From NCBI GenBank assembly GCA_029891345.1, contig CM056997.1:217452712-217516711 (forward strand): 64,000 nucleotides of DNA, written 5' to 3'. The stretch comes from Dryococelus australis (lineage: Eukaryota > Arthropoda > Insecta > Phasmatodea > Phasmatidae). The notes under the pieces were generated by a model, which saw only the letters and a list, made by a program, of their open reading frames with translations, did no database searches and was not told the DNA's origin. The position numbers and the translations under genes were made by a program. Each line of letters starts with the position of its first letter. The first letter of the stretch is position 1. Below, one piece after another: positions 12,601-23,889 of this stretch.

Positions 12601-14440
12601 CTCATTTGCACCTACCATACCCAGCAATTGCAAATCCCCATACCACCAAACTTTACAAGCAAAACTAAACAATTGAAATCTATATCAACATATCATACAA
12701 CTCAAATGGAAAAACATATAAAAACAGGTACAAATCTCTATCATCTGTCTTCCAATACACATTTGTCACACATATATAAATTTAAGTATACATATATTCA
12801 AAAAAAGTCTTTCCAAGATTCTGTTTCTTCCAGTTTACTATATAACATTAATCAGAACCAAATTATGACACAAATATAATCCTCACAGCACTCAAATCGT
12901 GCTATCCCATAACACATATAGAATTCAAATAATGTTTATTACATAGAAACTCCATAATCAAAGAATGTTTTTATGTGATATGCTCTTTTTAACAATTGTT
13001 TCGATCCTTCTAGAATACTTTGATCTTATGTCCGTAACAATTATTTATTCAATTAAACCTTCTTTCATTTCACAAGAAGCTTAAGTTTTGTTTACATGTA
13101 ACTATATTTATCTACTGCGAAAAGTATAAAAATCATTCATACTTATTGAGTTGGTCAATAATTAATCATTAATGCAGGCATGTATAGTTATACTAACACA
13201 TACTTTGTCCCAAATCACAACGATATAAATACGTGTATATGAATTACTATGTGCGATATTTCTTTAAACCCACTGATCCTAAAAATTAAATATTAAAAAA
13301 TTCTTTAAAATTAACATTCTTTTTATCTATCAATCAGTTAAAGGTTTGTTAATTTAACATAGTGTAAAAACATACCCACAAAATACTCATTATTAAACAA
13401 ACAACTACTTTACATAATGCAAGTCAATGCATTACCTAAAATATTCTGTCATAGCCAAAAAAAAATATCTCTTTTAAGGTTTCTAGGAAGACTGTTTTGT
13501 GAATGCCTAACAAATTCTCGTAAACTTCCGAAGAACACCATGATTATTTTTTATCTATGTAGCATAAGATTTTGAGAAATTATAAATAATTATATGGATA
13601 ATGATAGGTTCGGGTTACATCGGGGGAGTTGAGCACACTCATTATAAATTTTCCGGAGCAAAATATGTATATTCGCAAAACTAAAGTACATGTTTAGTGT
13701 GAATATTTACATATTAGTAGCATATATTTAGTGACTCAAGAATCATACAAGGTAAGTAGATATTTCTTTTAACCGTGTATCATGTAAATTACCCAAATAT
13801 TCGTGTAACGAATATCCAACTACAGATATTAAGAATGTAACGACATGAAACCAAATACACATCGACCAAAGAAAAAAAGAACAAACAAGAAAGGAATATA
13901 ACTATAGGTTTGGGAAAATACCCATTGCTTTAATGCAAGTCAAACTCACTTTTTAGCACTAGTATTTACATAATTAATAACTATTATGTTTAATTTCACT
14001 CTAAGTATACAACTTACATAACCAAAACTAACATCCGACTAACATATGCATGATATTATGAATAACTTATACATGACAACTTGCAACACGCTACACAACA
14101 AACCCCTAAACAATATGCCTTTCCATTAACTTTCTCACTCTATATTCAATACCAATACAGCATCCATTATCTCTCTATATCAATCTACCCCAGCTCATCG
14201 AAAACAAAGAACCACATATACTCACCCACATAGGCCTCCATCAGTCCAACATTATCTCTTGAAGGAGAACAATGGTCTCGCAGAAAAGATGAAAGTGAGT
14301 GCTTTATTTAGGAAGCCTACACAATGACAACCTTTAAAACATATGTTATTAAAGCATACTGTAACAAAATCTTTTTTAAATTCGTACACTCTATAAATGA
14401 CACATTCAACACAAGCATGTATGAAATTACAACTCATCAT
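12600..14440. other. Left-arm AT-rich segment without subrepeats or genes
   Basis: Single-copy within the arm, paired with about 18960-20640 of the right arm. A well-matched landmark is the GTGAGTGCTTTATTTAGG segment at about 14292-14310 (complement near 19077). The ORF at 12628-12879 and others nearby have biased AT-rich composition and no family signature. Confidence 0.5.
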
Positions 14441-14770
14441 ATCAGTCCTCAGTCCTCTATCCTCAATCCCCAATTGTATAACCTCAATCCTCAATCCAAA
14501 ACAAATATTCCTTATTACTAAAAATTGTTTATTATTCCTCAAAAATAATATATCATTCCTTATAAATCGTTCCTTATTTCTCAAAAATCATTCCTCAATC
14601 ATCAGTCCTGAATCATCAATCCTCAAACATCAGTCCTCAATCCTCAAAAATTGTTTCATATTTCTCAAAAATTGTTCCACAATCAATAATCCCCAAACCT
14701 CAAAAATCATTTCCATTTATTGAAAATCATTCCTCAATCATCAGTTCTCAATCCCTAAAATTTCTTCCTA
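14440..14770. repeat. TCCTCAAAAATCATTCCTCA short tandem repeats (left arm)
   Basis: Irregular repeats of roughly 12-40 bp built from TCCTCAAAAATCATTCC and TCATCAGTCCTCAATCC. This is the compact version (about 330 bp) of the much longer array in the right arm at 18120-18960. Confidence 0.85.
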
Positions 14771-15639
14771 ATTCATAAAAAAAAATTTCCTTATTCTTCA
14801 AAGAATATATCTAACAAGCTATTGCAATACAACAAAATATACATACACACAAACAGAATAAAACTAATGCACACACAAAGAACATAATATATTACAATTG
14901 GTAAACCCACTCCACTCAACATTTGCTCCTAATGAACCAAATCGACCCTAAATTAACCCAAATTGTTCCAAAATAACCCAAATTAAACCAAAATTATCAC
15001 AAAATGACCCAAATCTTCTCCAAAACACACACAAACCCATGTACATTCACACACTCCTATACACACAGAATTAAGTATATAACTAAAACCTTCATCACTT
15101 GATACCACTAGGGTTTAGGTAAATGCTACAGCCATTTAAACTTTTCGTGAACATAGAAAGATAAAAGGAAGAAAATGTCAAATTTAAAAACTAATCCAGG
15201 ATAGTTAATAAGATCACTCAGGGAAAAAATTCATCACTTTTTAAAAAATATTTATTCCAAACTCTTTAAAAACCATATACATATACAGTTCACATACAAT
15301 AAATAAATAATCAATATATCTTGGTCGGATACCCTGCGAAGACAAATAATGTTATTGGGAAGGGCATAGGTTTGAACATTCTGCCAACCCTTTCCTACAC
15401 ACGCACATGATATTACATTTAGTAGAGAACATTTTCTATAGTAAATACTTGTTAGACTCATATCATCTCCTACACAATGTTCACTTATAAATTTAAATTT
15501 AAAATTCACATTACATTGTAATCGTTTCGTAGATTCATTTATTTTTCAAACTTATATTTATAATAATTACTTTTATTTTACGCACCCACTTTTGTCAAAT
15601 GTTCATTTACAGGAACAGAGAGCTCACCATAGCACACAT

Positions 15640-15960
15640 CCACACACAGCAATCTTTACAAATCTTTACATCAATCCTTAACAATTCTTACTAATCTTTA
15701 ACAATCTTGCCATCAATCCTTACAAATCTGTAACAATCTTTCCATCAATCCTCACAAATCTTTACCAATCTTGACCAATTTTTCTGTCAATACTTACTAA
15801 TATTTACCAGTCTTTACCAATCTTTACCAACCTTTAATCAAATATTACAAATCTTTTCAAATCTCAAATAATCTTTTCATAAATATTTACCAATATTTAC
15901 AAATATTTACCAATCTTATTCAATCTTTCCATAGTACTTTAGCAATATTTACCAATCCAA
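15640..15960. repeat. ATCTTTACCA short repeats at the inner end of the left arm
   Basis: Repeats of AATCTTTACCAATC or CAATCCTTACAAATC, about 12-20 bp per unit. The complementary, shorter array is at 17110-17260. Together they bound the spacer. Confidence 0.85.
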
Positions 15961-16164
15961 GGGTTTGTAGACTCTCTATCCATGTATATAAGATAATCGA
16001 TTCACCTTCTGTTTCCAAAAAAATGGATAAAGTAGAATGATTTTTTGTGTATACAGTTAACTGTCCAGGCATTTTTATATTGATGTCTTTATTATTATTC
16101 TCTTAACTTTTATAAGCAAATGCTCACAGCAACGCTTAAGAGTTGGGAGATTAAAATTAATAAA

Positions 16165-16578
16165 ACAATAGTCTTTCATACACTTTATCTTTATTTCACA
16201 CATATATACAAATATTGAATATTACTTATATTTTCTCCAGTATTTATGGTTTACTTGAAATGTAAAGTACAAATCGTATTGCGAGAATTCAAGGTACAGT
16301 CGTTCACATTACAGCATTGCGATTATCACTGTGGGATGCTTTATATGTTGGACTGAACAAGCACTGAATATGCTCATGTCAACGTGCATTACAACTATGA
16401 CTAAATGTATTTTCACAATATCAAAATATATTCTGTAATGCTTCTAGAGAATCTTCAGAATCCACTGCTGAAGGTGTTACAGATGGTAAGTCTTCAGCCG
16501 TTGTTACCGTCTTCCTATTACAAAAGCTTACACTATCACTAGATGATTCAACTTGTGACGATCTACCTTCCATCACAA
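16165..16578 (-). other. Candidate 3'-terminal exon in the foldback spacer
   Basis: Reading the minus strand, a polypyrimidine tract and AG (TTCCCTTCTTCGATAG, ending at 16579) precede an open frame that starts in phase with codons GTG ATG and runs to a stop at 16421. The predicted tail is rich in Ser, Glu and Asp (motifs SSSDSVS, DSEDSLEAL). About 225 bases beyond the stop lies AATAAAG (about 16190), a polyadenylation signal. The acceptor, acidic ORF, stop, UTR and AATAAA order is what a last exon looks like, and none of it repeats in the arms. No homologue is recognised. It could be a captured host exon, the last exon of a lost transposase, or chance. Confidence 0.35.
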
Positions 16579-16754
16579 CTATCGAAGAAGGGAAAACATT
16601 CAAACAGAATACACTCTTGTATACTGTTTTCACAACAGAACAATTCGTTTAAGTATCACTCGAACTCAGTCAGAGAAAGAGAGCTCTTAGTCGAACAACA
16701 TACGACAGGCAAATACCATCATCTCAACAATCACAATATATGTCTTAACAGTTA

Positions 16755-16842
16755 TTTGGCAGGTGTGGGACTCAAACCCACGCTCCAATACGGTAAACCA
16801 GAGCATAAATATAGCATCTTAAACCTCTCAACCAACCTGAAA
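16755..16842 (-). tRNA. tRNA-Leu-like pseudogene (class II shape)
   Basis: The minus strand reads TTCAGGTTGGTTGAGAGGTT at its 5' part, close to a leucine tRNA acceptor and D arm. It ends with a perfect T stem (GTGGG/CCCAC) around TTTGAGT and an ACCTGCCA 3' end. The acceptor stem pairs at about five of seven positions. The spacing leaves room for a long variable arm, as in Leu or Ser tRNAs. The anticodon stem is weak, so the anticodon cannot be assigned safely. It may be a decayed tRNA gene or the head of a SINE. Confidence 0.55.
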
Positions 16843-17588
16843 ATTGCATAAAATGTTTTATTATAATGAAAAGTGTTAACATTTTCCTTGTTTTATATCA
16901 TAGAATCTTAACCTTATGTACAAAATCTACTGTACAAAACAACAGAAATATAATTTACACCAAAATTTTAATTTCGCAGAAAAAATCATAAGAACTTCGC
17001 GATTTGGAGCACTCTGAGAAAACCCAAAAACACATTATATGAATACTCCTATCTTATACTCATTTATATATAGATAATTATATATAGCTAATTATATATA
17101 TTCCTATGCTTTAGATAATAGATTAATATTGGTGAAGATTTGTAAGGATTGATGGAAAGATTGTTAAAGATCGGTAAAGATTGGTAAGGATTGTTAATGA
17201 TTGAGGGAAAGATTGGTAAGGATTGTTAAGGATTGAGGGAAAGATTGGTAAAGATTCTTGTGTGTGGATTGGTGATATGGTGAGCTCTCTGTTTCTGTAA
17301 ATTAACCTTTAACAAAATGGGGGGCGTGAAATAAAAGAAACTATTATACATATAATTTTGAAAAATAAATGAATGAACCAGACGACTACTATGTAATGTA
17401 AATTTTTAAGTTAAAGTTATAAGTGAATATTGTGTAGGAGCTGAGACGATTGTAACATAAGTATTTATTAAAGAAGGTGTTATTTACTAAATGGAAAATT
17501 ATGCATATGTGTTAAGGTTACGGTTGGCAAAATTTTCGAACTTATGTTCTTCCAATACCAGAATTTTTCTTCGCAGGATATCCGACCA

Positions 17589-17589
<1 letters not shown>

Positions 17590-17637
<48 letters not shown>

Positions 17638-17644
17638 AGAAATA

Positions 17645-17684
<40 letters not shown>

Positions 17685-17685
17685 T
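17590..17685. repeat. AT microsatellite pair forming a local palindrome
   Basis: Two (TA)n runs are separated by CAAGAAATAAACT, and the second is followed by AGTTTATTTCTTG, so the whole forms a long AT hairpin. The matching left-arm position (about 15280-15340) has no such expansion. Confidence 0.9.
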
Positions 17686-18119
17686 ATTTCTTGTATGTGA
17701 ACTGTAATGCATTATATCTCTGATATATTTAATTAATTATCCTGGAATGTTCTTAAATTCGATATTTTCTTCCTTCTATGTTATTACATTCATGAAAAGT
17801 ATATACGAATATAGCGTTTAGCTAAATACTTGTGGTATCAAGTGATGTAGGTTTTAAATATTTACTCAATTCTGTGCATGTGTATAGTAGTGTGTGTTTC
17901 TTTTGGAGTAGATTTTGCCATTTTTATTTAATTTTAGGTTAATTTGGGTTATTTTAGAAAAATTTGGGGTAATTTTGGATAAATTTGGTTCGTTCGGAGC
18001 AAGTCTTGGGTGAAATTAGTTTACCGATTATAATATTTTAAGTTCTTTGTGTGTGCCTTTGTGTTATTCTGTGTATGTTTAAATAGATCTATGTATGTTT
18101 TGTTGTATTGCCATTGCTT

Positions 18120-18960
18120 GTTAGATACGTTCTTTGAAGAATAAGGAACAATTTTTTTGAGTAATAAGGAGTGATTTTTAAGTATTGCAGATTGATGATT
18201 GAGGAATGATTTTCGAGAAATAAGGAATGATTTTTGAGGATTGATGAGAACTGATTGAGGAATGATTTTTGAGAAGTATGGAAATGATTTTTGAGGATTG
18301 AGGATTGATGATTGAGTAATGATTTTTTAGGCTAAAGGAACGATTTTTAATGAATATGGAATAATTTTTTAGGATTGATGATTGAAGTTCGAGGAATGAC
18401 TTTGAGAAATAAGGAACAAGTTTTGAGGAATATGGAATGGTTTTTTGAGGATTGAGGACTCAGGAATGATTTTTGATGAATAAAGAACAATTTTTTAGTA
18501 TTGAAAAATGACTTTGAGAAATAAGGAACGAGTTTTCGGAATACAGAATGATTTTTGAGGATTGAGGACTGGGGAATGATTTTTGAGGAATAAGGAATGT
18601 TTTTGAGGATTGATTATTGAGGAACAATTTTGAAGAATAAGTTATGATTTTGAGGAATATAATACGATGTTTGAGGATTGAGGATTGAAAAATTATATAT
18701 GAGGAATAAGGAATATATTTATGATGATTGAGGATTAATGAATGAGAAAATAATTATTTTTGAGAAATAAGGAACGATTTTTGAGGAATATAGAGCATTT
18801 TTTGAGGATTGATGTTTAAGGAATTAGTTTTGAGGAATAAGGAACGATTTATGAGGAATAAGGTTTTATTTTTGAGGAATAAGTAACAATGTTTGAGTAA
18901 TAAAGAATTAGAATTGAGGATTGATGATAAAGGATTCAGGATTTATATGTAGAGTAATAA
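18120..18960. repeat. Expanded GGAATGATTTTTGAGG array (right arm)
   Basis: About 840 bp of irregular repeats built from GAGGAATGATTTTTGAG, AATAAGGAACGATTTTTGAGG and GGATTGAGGATTGATG. It is the complement of the 14440-14770 array, expanded about 2.5-fold. Confidence 0.85.
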
Positions 18961-20699
18961 TTTCATACAGGCTTGTGTTGACTGTGTAATTTCTAATGTG
19001 AATAAATTTTTGAAAAAAAAATTATAACAGTAAACTTTAATTACATTTTTATGCAGATTATGATTGTGTAGCGTTCCTAAATAAAGCACTCACTTTCATC
19101 TTTTCCGCGAGACCGTTGTGCTCCTTCAAGAGATGATGTTGGACTGATGGAGGCCTGTGTGGGTGAGATTATGTAGTTCTTTATTGTCGATGAGCTGTGA
19201 TAGATAGGTATAGAGAGATGATGAATTCTGTATTGGAGTTGAATATAGAGTGAGAAAGTTAATGGAAAGGCATATTGTTTAGGTGTTTGTTGTGTAGTGT
19301 GTTGCAAGTTGTTATGTAAGAGATATGCATACTATCAAGCATATGTTAGTCGGATGTTGGTTTTGGTTGTGGTAAGTTGTAATACATAGAGGGAAATTAA
19401 AAATGATATTTATTCAATATGTAAATACGAGTGCTTAAATGTGGGTTTAACTTGCAATGAAGAATTGAGTATGTTCTCAAACCTATAGTTATATTCCTTA
19501 CTTGTTTGTTGTTTTTCATTGGTCGATGCGTATTTGGTTTCATCTCGTTATATTCTTACTACTTGCAGTTGAATATTCATTACACCAACACTTTGGTTAA
19601 AATACTTGATACGTGATTGAAAGAAATATCTTTTTACCTTGTATGATTCCTTAGTCGCTGTGTATATGCTACTTATATGGAAATGTTCTCGCTAAACATG
19701 TATATTTGTTATGCGAATATACATATTTTATTCTTGATAGTTGATAACATATGTGCTCAATTATCCCGATGTAATCCTTACCTATAATTATCCATATAAT
19801 TTTTTATAGTTTCTCAAAATCCTACGCTGCATACAGAAGAATTTAACATGTTTTTCTTCGGAAGTTTACGAGAATTTGTTAGCCATTCACAAAAGAGTCT
19901 TCCTAAAATAATTAAAAAAGATTACAATGTTTTTGGCTTTGGTATGATGAGTGGGTTTAAAGAAATATCGCACATAGTAATTCATATACATGTATTTACC
20001 TCGATGTGATTTGAAACAAAGTATGTTTTAGTATAACTATACATGCCTGCATTTAGGTTGAAGTATTGACTAAATCAGTATGATTTTTATGCCTTTGAAG
20101 TTTAAATTGCGAAAGTTTTCAGAACACTTAATTGTTCTGCTTGAATTTTAGGCAGTATTATGCCCCTTTGCCACGTCATTGCGATAATAAACATGTTTTG
20201 ATTGCTATATGTAGTATGGGATAGCACGATTTGAAAGGGATGGACGTTTTATTTGGATATTTATTTGGTTTAAATTGACGTTATATGATAAATTAGATAA
20301 ACAGAATCTTGGTAAAGCTCTTTTATTTTTGTATATCAATATACCTAAAATTATATATGTGTGATAATGTGTATTGGAAGACAGATGATAGATATTTGTT
20401 CATTTTTGTTGTATGATAGTTTTTATTTAGTTGTTAAGTTTAAGTTTTGCTTGTGATGATTGATGTTAGAGGTTTTTCAAGTTGGGTGTTACGTTGATAG
20501 TAATATAGTTGAAAGTAGTTCCATATTATGATAGTGACTGTTTTATATGTTTTGTTCATTTGAGTTGTATGATATGTTGATATAGATTTTAATTATTTAG
20601 TTTTTTTTTTGTAAAGTTTGATGGTAAGGGGTTTTCTAATTGCTTAGTGTGGAGTTATATGAGCTTGTGTGTGATATGAATTTGATGCCTGTGACTTTT

Positions 20700-21510
20700 G
20701 TATATGGGAAATTATGAGTTAGTATGATTATAAAAGGACTTTAGGTGCATTTGACCTTGTAGTCTTGTTTGTTGTTGGGGTTGATGTGTGTGTTATGAAT
20801 TTGATGACTGTAGCATTGGACATCGGTAATTATGTGTAAGTATGCTAATAAAAGACATTAAGGCGTAATTGGTCTTGTCAGAATGGGCATAAGGCCTAAA
20901 TAACTTTATCATTTTGTTGGATTTCGAATACGATGCCTATGTTATGAATTTGATGATTGTAGCTTTGGTGTATGGGGAATTTTGAGTTAGTATGCTTATA
21001 AGAGGGCTTTATTTGTGTTTGACCTTGTAGTTGTGTTTGTTGTTGGAGTTGATGTGTGTGTGTTTTGCTATAACATGATCAAATGGTTTAGCAGAGTAAA
21101 TTATTGAAATATTCTGCCTGTGGTTGTTGGTATATGTTGAAACCGCATACACAATTGTTTTTTCCTGCTAGGGTTCGTTGACCTGATAGGAATAAAGCAG
21201 GAACTCTTTTCATTGGAAAATATCCTTTGAAAAATATGATTACGGCGAGCTGTAGATCCTTGGGAGTGGACATATGTCTCTCTACATATAATGTGCATAC
21301 TTGATATGTGTGTATAGTGAATTCTAGCATAATGTAAGTGTAGTAATTTAAACAACTTATAATAATTAAAAATAATACTAATTGTCAATTCTGAAACAAA
21401 TGAAAAGGTATATGACAGTTGAAGTTTGATTGTTTTGCTGAGATGATACATTACTTTGGTGAATGTTTAGTTGATTAATTATTCATGTGTGTACATGCAT
21501 ACCTAGTAAA
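20700..21510. repeat. Highly conserved block of the right arm
   Basis: Complement of 11750-12570 with very few differences by eye, including non-coding parts on both sides of the short ORFs. See the left-arm entry. Confidence 0.75.
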
Positions 21511-21839
21511 TATTCATTGCATGTTTACACAAGTATGGATTTTCACGACTATATTAATTACATGATTACATCATAAAACTGCATTCTCCACCATTCTCGC
21601 CCTCGATATTTGTCATCGAACATATAACATGTAAGTTGAGCAAATTATATTGATCAGGTAATATGATAGGAAGTGATTTTAAGTGAATGCCTACAAATGT
21701 ATTTCCCAGAACTGTTTTTTAAACTATGAAATGTGTCCCTGGGAATCGACCTCTCTAATCCAAAAATAATATTTAATTAAATACTTTAAGCATGAATATA
21801 AAATAAACCTACATCTTTTTTATTCGGATATAAAATAAT

Positions 21840-22200
21840 ATTATGTGTTCTGACCGAGACTTGAACTCTATAATCCAAAGTTGCCATAACATTAAGTAAG
21901 CTTAGCACCTACCCAAGTCACAAATAAAATGTTGTCAACATGAGAAATGAAGTAATATTACGTGCCCTGGCCAAAGCATTGAACTCCAAAATTCGAAATT
22001 AAAATATTATTAGTTATCCCTAGCACCTACCCAACTCACAAATAAAATTTTGGTAAAATCGGAAATGAAATAATAATTTGTACCCTTACTAAGGATCGAA
22101 CTCCAGAATCCGAAATTGGCTCATATTAACTACCCCTAGCATCTACCCAAGTCACAAATAGAATTTGGTTAAAATCGGAAATGAAATAATATTAAGTAGG
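21840..22200. repeat. 120-bp tandem subrepeats (right arm)
   Basis: Three units with a regular 120-bp period. Each holds GAACTC(C/T)A(G/A)AATCC, CTTAGCACCTACCCAA or CCCTAGCACCTACCCAA, GTCACAAATAAAAT and GGAAATGAAATAATA. It is complementary to the array at 11060-11450 and better preserved here. Confidence 0.85.
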
Positions 22201-22219
22201 TACAGATGTCTTTGATGAG

Positions 22220-22760
22220 TATGAACTTGGTGAATTTATGACTAACTACGTTTATACAAGGGCTTAAACGCATAATTGACCTTGCCAGAAAGGGTCTATG
22301 GCTTAAATGCCCTTTACATTGTGCTGGATATAGGCTTTAATGTACATGTTATGGATTTTATTAGAATATCTTTGATGTTTTGGAAATCATGACTATATTT
22401 ACAAAAAGGCTTAACTCAAATTAAACTTTTGTAATTACCTTAAAATGATGTGTGTTGGGTACTTTAACTATGCTATGAATTTGATGAGCATAGCATCAAT
22501 GGCTCAGGAATTATGAGTATGGTTATAAAAATAGATTAACTCAAAATTGATCTTGTCAGAAAGGCCATAGGGCTTTAATTCTCTTACCACCATGACGGAC
22601 ATCTGATACGGTGTCTATGTTATAAAATTGATCTTTACAGTATCAACAGTTCGGAAATTATAAGTTTATTTACAAAAGGGCATAAATTCATAATTGGCCT
22701 TATCAGAAATGGCATAAGCCCAAAACTGCTCTGTTGTAAGTTAGGCGATGTATTGTATTT
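22220..22760. repeat. About 150-bp subrepeats (right arm)
   Basis: Three to four units carrying GACCTTGCCAGAAAGGG-like, TTATGAATTTGATGAGC-like and GGAAATTATAAG-like segments, complementary to 10515-11000. Confidence 0.8.
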
Positions 22761-23889
22761 GATGGTTGGAGTGGTTACATTATTATTTTAAAAATAAAAT
22801 AAATATTTCTTCTATGTTTACTAAAATTCAAGATGTCCAATGTCATGTTTGTTTTGTGAAAAATTTATAAATTTATTTTTAATTTAAACTCATAATTTTC
22901 CTTAAGCATGATGATAATCTTAACCCGAAAATGACCGAATCTATCTTCACTTCTTAGGTGATTGCCGATAAGGGCGAACAAGCTTAATTCCCTATACAAA
23001 CCTCACATCCGACACTCTCTCCGCAGATTAAACCGTATGGTACTACCCATGCCGATGTCAATAAGGGTGTAATTGGTAGAGCAGACTAAAAAGGAAGTCC
23101 TAATGTGGCTAGTGGAATTAATGCCAGAGGCTTAATCCAATATGGCATCACTGGAATTTATTTTGGTTGTAAATTTATAAGATGGCGGTAGAGGGAATGT
23201 GTATAATCAAACGAATTGGAGAGAGAAGAGAGAGAAAGGAGAGAGAGTGAGAGAGAAAGAGAATGAATGAGAGGGACAAGAGAGAAAGAACACGAAAGTC
23301 AACATGGAGTGATAGAGCATGAAAAATGACAGACTGATAGAGCGTGATAAAATAAGATGGAATAATAAAACATGAAAAACCAGGCTGGAATGATAGAGCA
23401 GTATACATCTAAATGGAGTGATAAAGCATGAACAAATAGGATTGAATGATAGAGCATAAAAATCGAGACAGAATGGTGGTTTGACACCATGATCGTAAGC
23501 GCCTTGAAGTGACGAGTCCGGTGATATACAATACTTAATACTTACGTCTTAAACGTTTCAATTTAAAAAATATATATTTAATTTTGAAAAAAATTATTAA
23601 ATTAATTTTATTACGTCAACTTCTGATTGCAGCTGAGTTTCAGGGCATCTCAGCCACATTGAGGAGTTACGTCAGCCACAACAATGAGAAAGCATTTTTT
23701 TTACAAAAAAAAAGGAAATTTCTAGGGAGAAATGGAAAATTTTTAGAGAAAAAAGTAACATTTTTAGGGATAAACAGTAAATTTTTAAGGAAAAAGAGAA
23801 TAAAGGGAAATTTTTAGTGAAAAATGTAAATCCAAAATGGCACCACGGATCCGCCTCCCATTCCCCCCACCCGCCAAATTTACAAAGTA

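Larger units (their letters stand above)
9470..15960 (+). repeat. Left arm of the giant inverted repeat
   Basis: Order from the outer end: GC-rich terminus; short T-rich repeats (CCTTAAAAATTTGCC-like); a small hairpin; about 30-bp ATTCCAT repeats; a CT-rich run; ~150-bp subrepeats (10520-11000); ~120-bp subrepeats (11060-11450); a highly conserved block (11750-12570); further ~150-bp type units (12240-12600); diverged sequence; TCCTCAAAAATCATTCC repeats (14440-14770); CCCAAATT repeats (14930-15010); and ATCTTTACCA repeats up to the spacer. Short ORFs inside it show no recognisable protein family. Confidence 0.85.
9470..23880. mobile_element. Giant foldback-type inverted repeat, about 14.4 kb
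   Basis: Sequence from about 9470 to 15960 reappears as its reverse complement from about 23880 back to 17110, with a non-repeated spacer of about 1.1 kb. Anchors in order: GCGCCATCTTGGAATTCACC (9508) against the complement near 23840; the ATTCCATC-type array (9780) against 23290-23480; TAATTCCACAAGG (10150) against 23115; GTATCATCTCAGC (11810) against 21445; the AAAGTGAGTGCTTTATTTAGG segment (14290) against 19077; GGTCGGATA (15327) against 17575; and GAGAGCTCACCAT (15620) against 17285. Order is preserved throughout. No transposase ORF is present. Long arms made largely of tandem subrepeats match the architecture of foldback elements (FB, Galileo). An inverted segmental duplication is the alternative. 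Both outer ends are GC-rich and similar, but I could not define a target-site duplication. Confidence 0.85.
17110..23880 (-). repeat. Right arm of the giant inverted repeat
   Basis: Complementary to 9470-15960 in the same order. It is slightly longer, mainly because the GGAATGATTTTTGAGG array is expanded (18120-18960) and an AT microsatellite has grown at 17590-17685. Its outer terminus is the GC-rich CCTCCCATTCCCCCCACCCG at about 23857-23876. Confidence 0.85.

Noticed and set aside
17491-17682. ORF with long Tyr-Ile repeats.
   Set aside because: It is the translation of the TA microsatellite.
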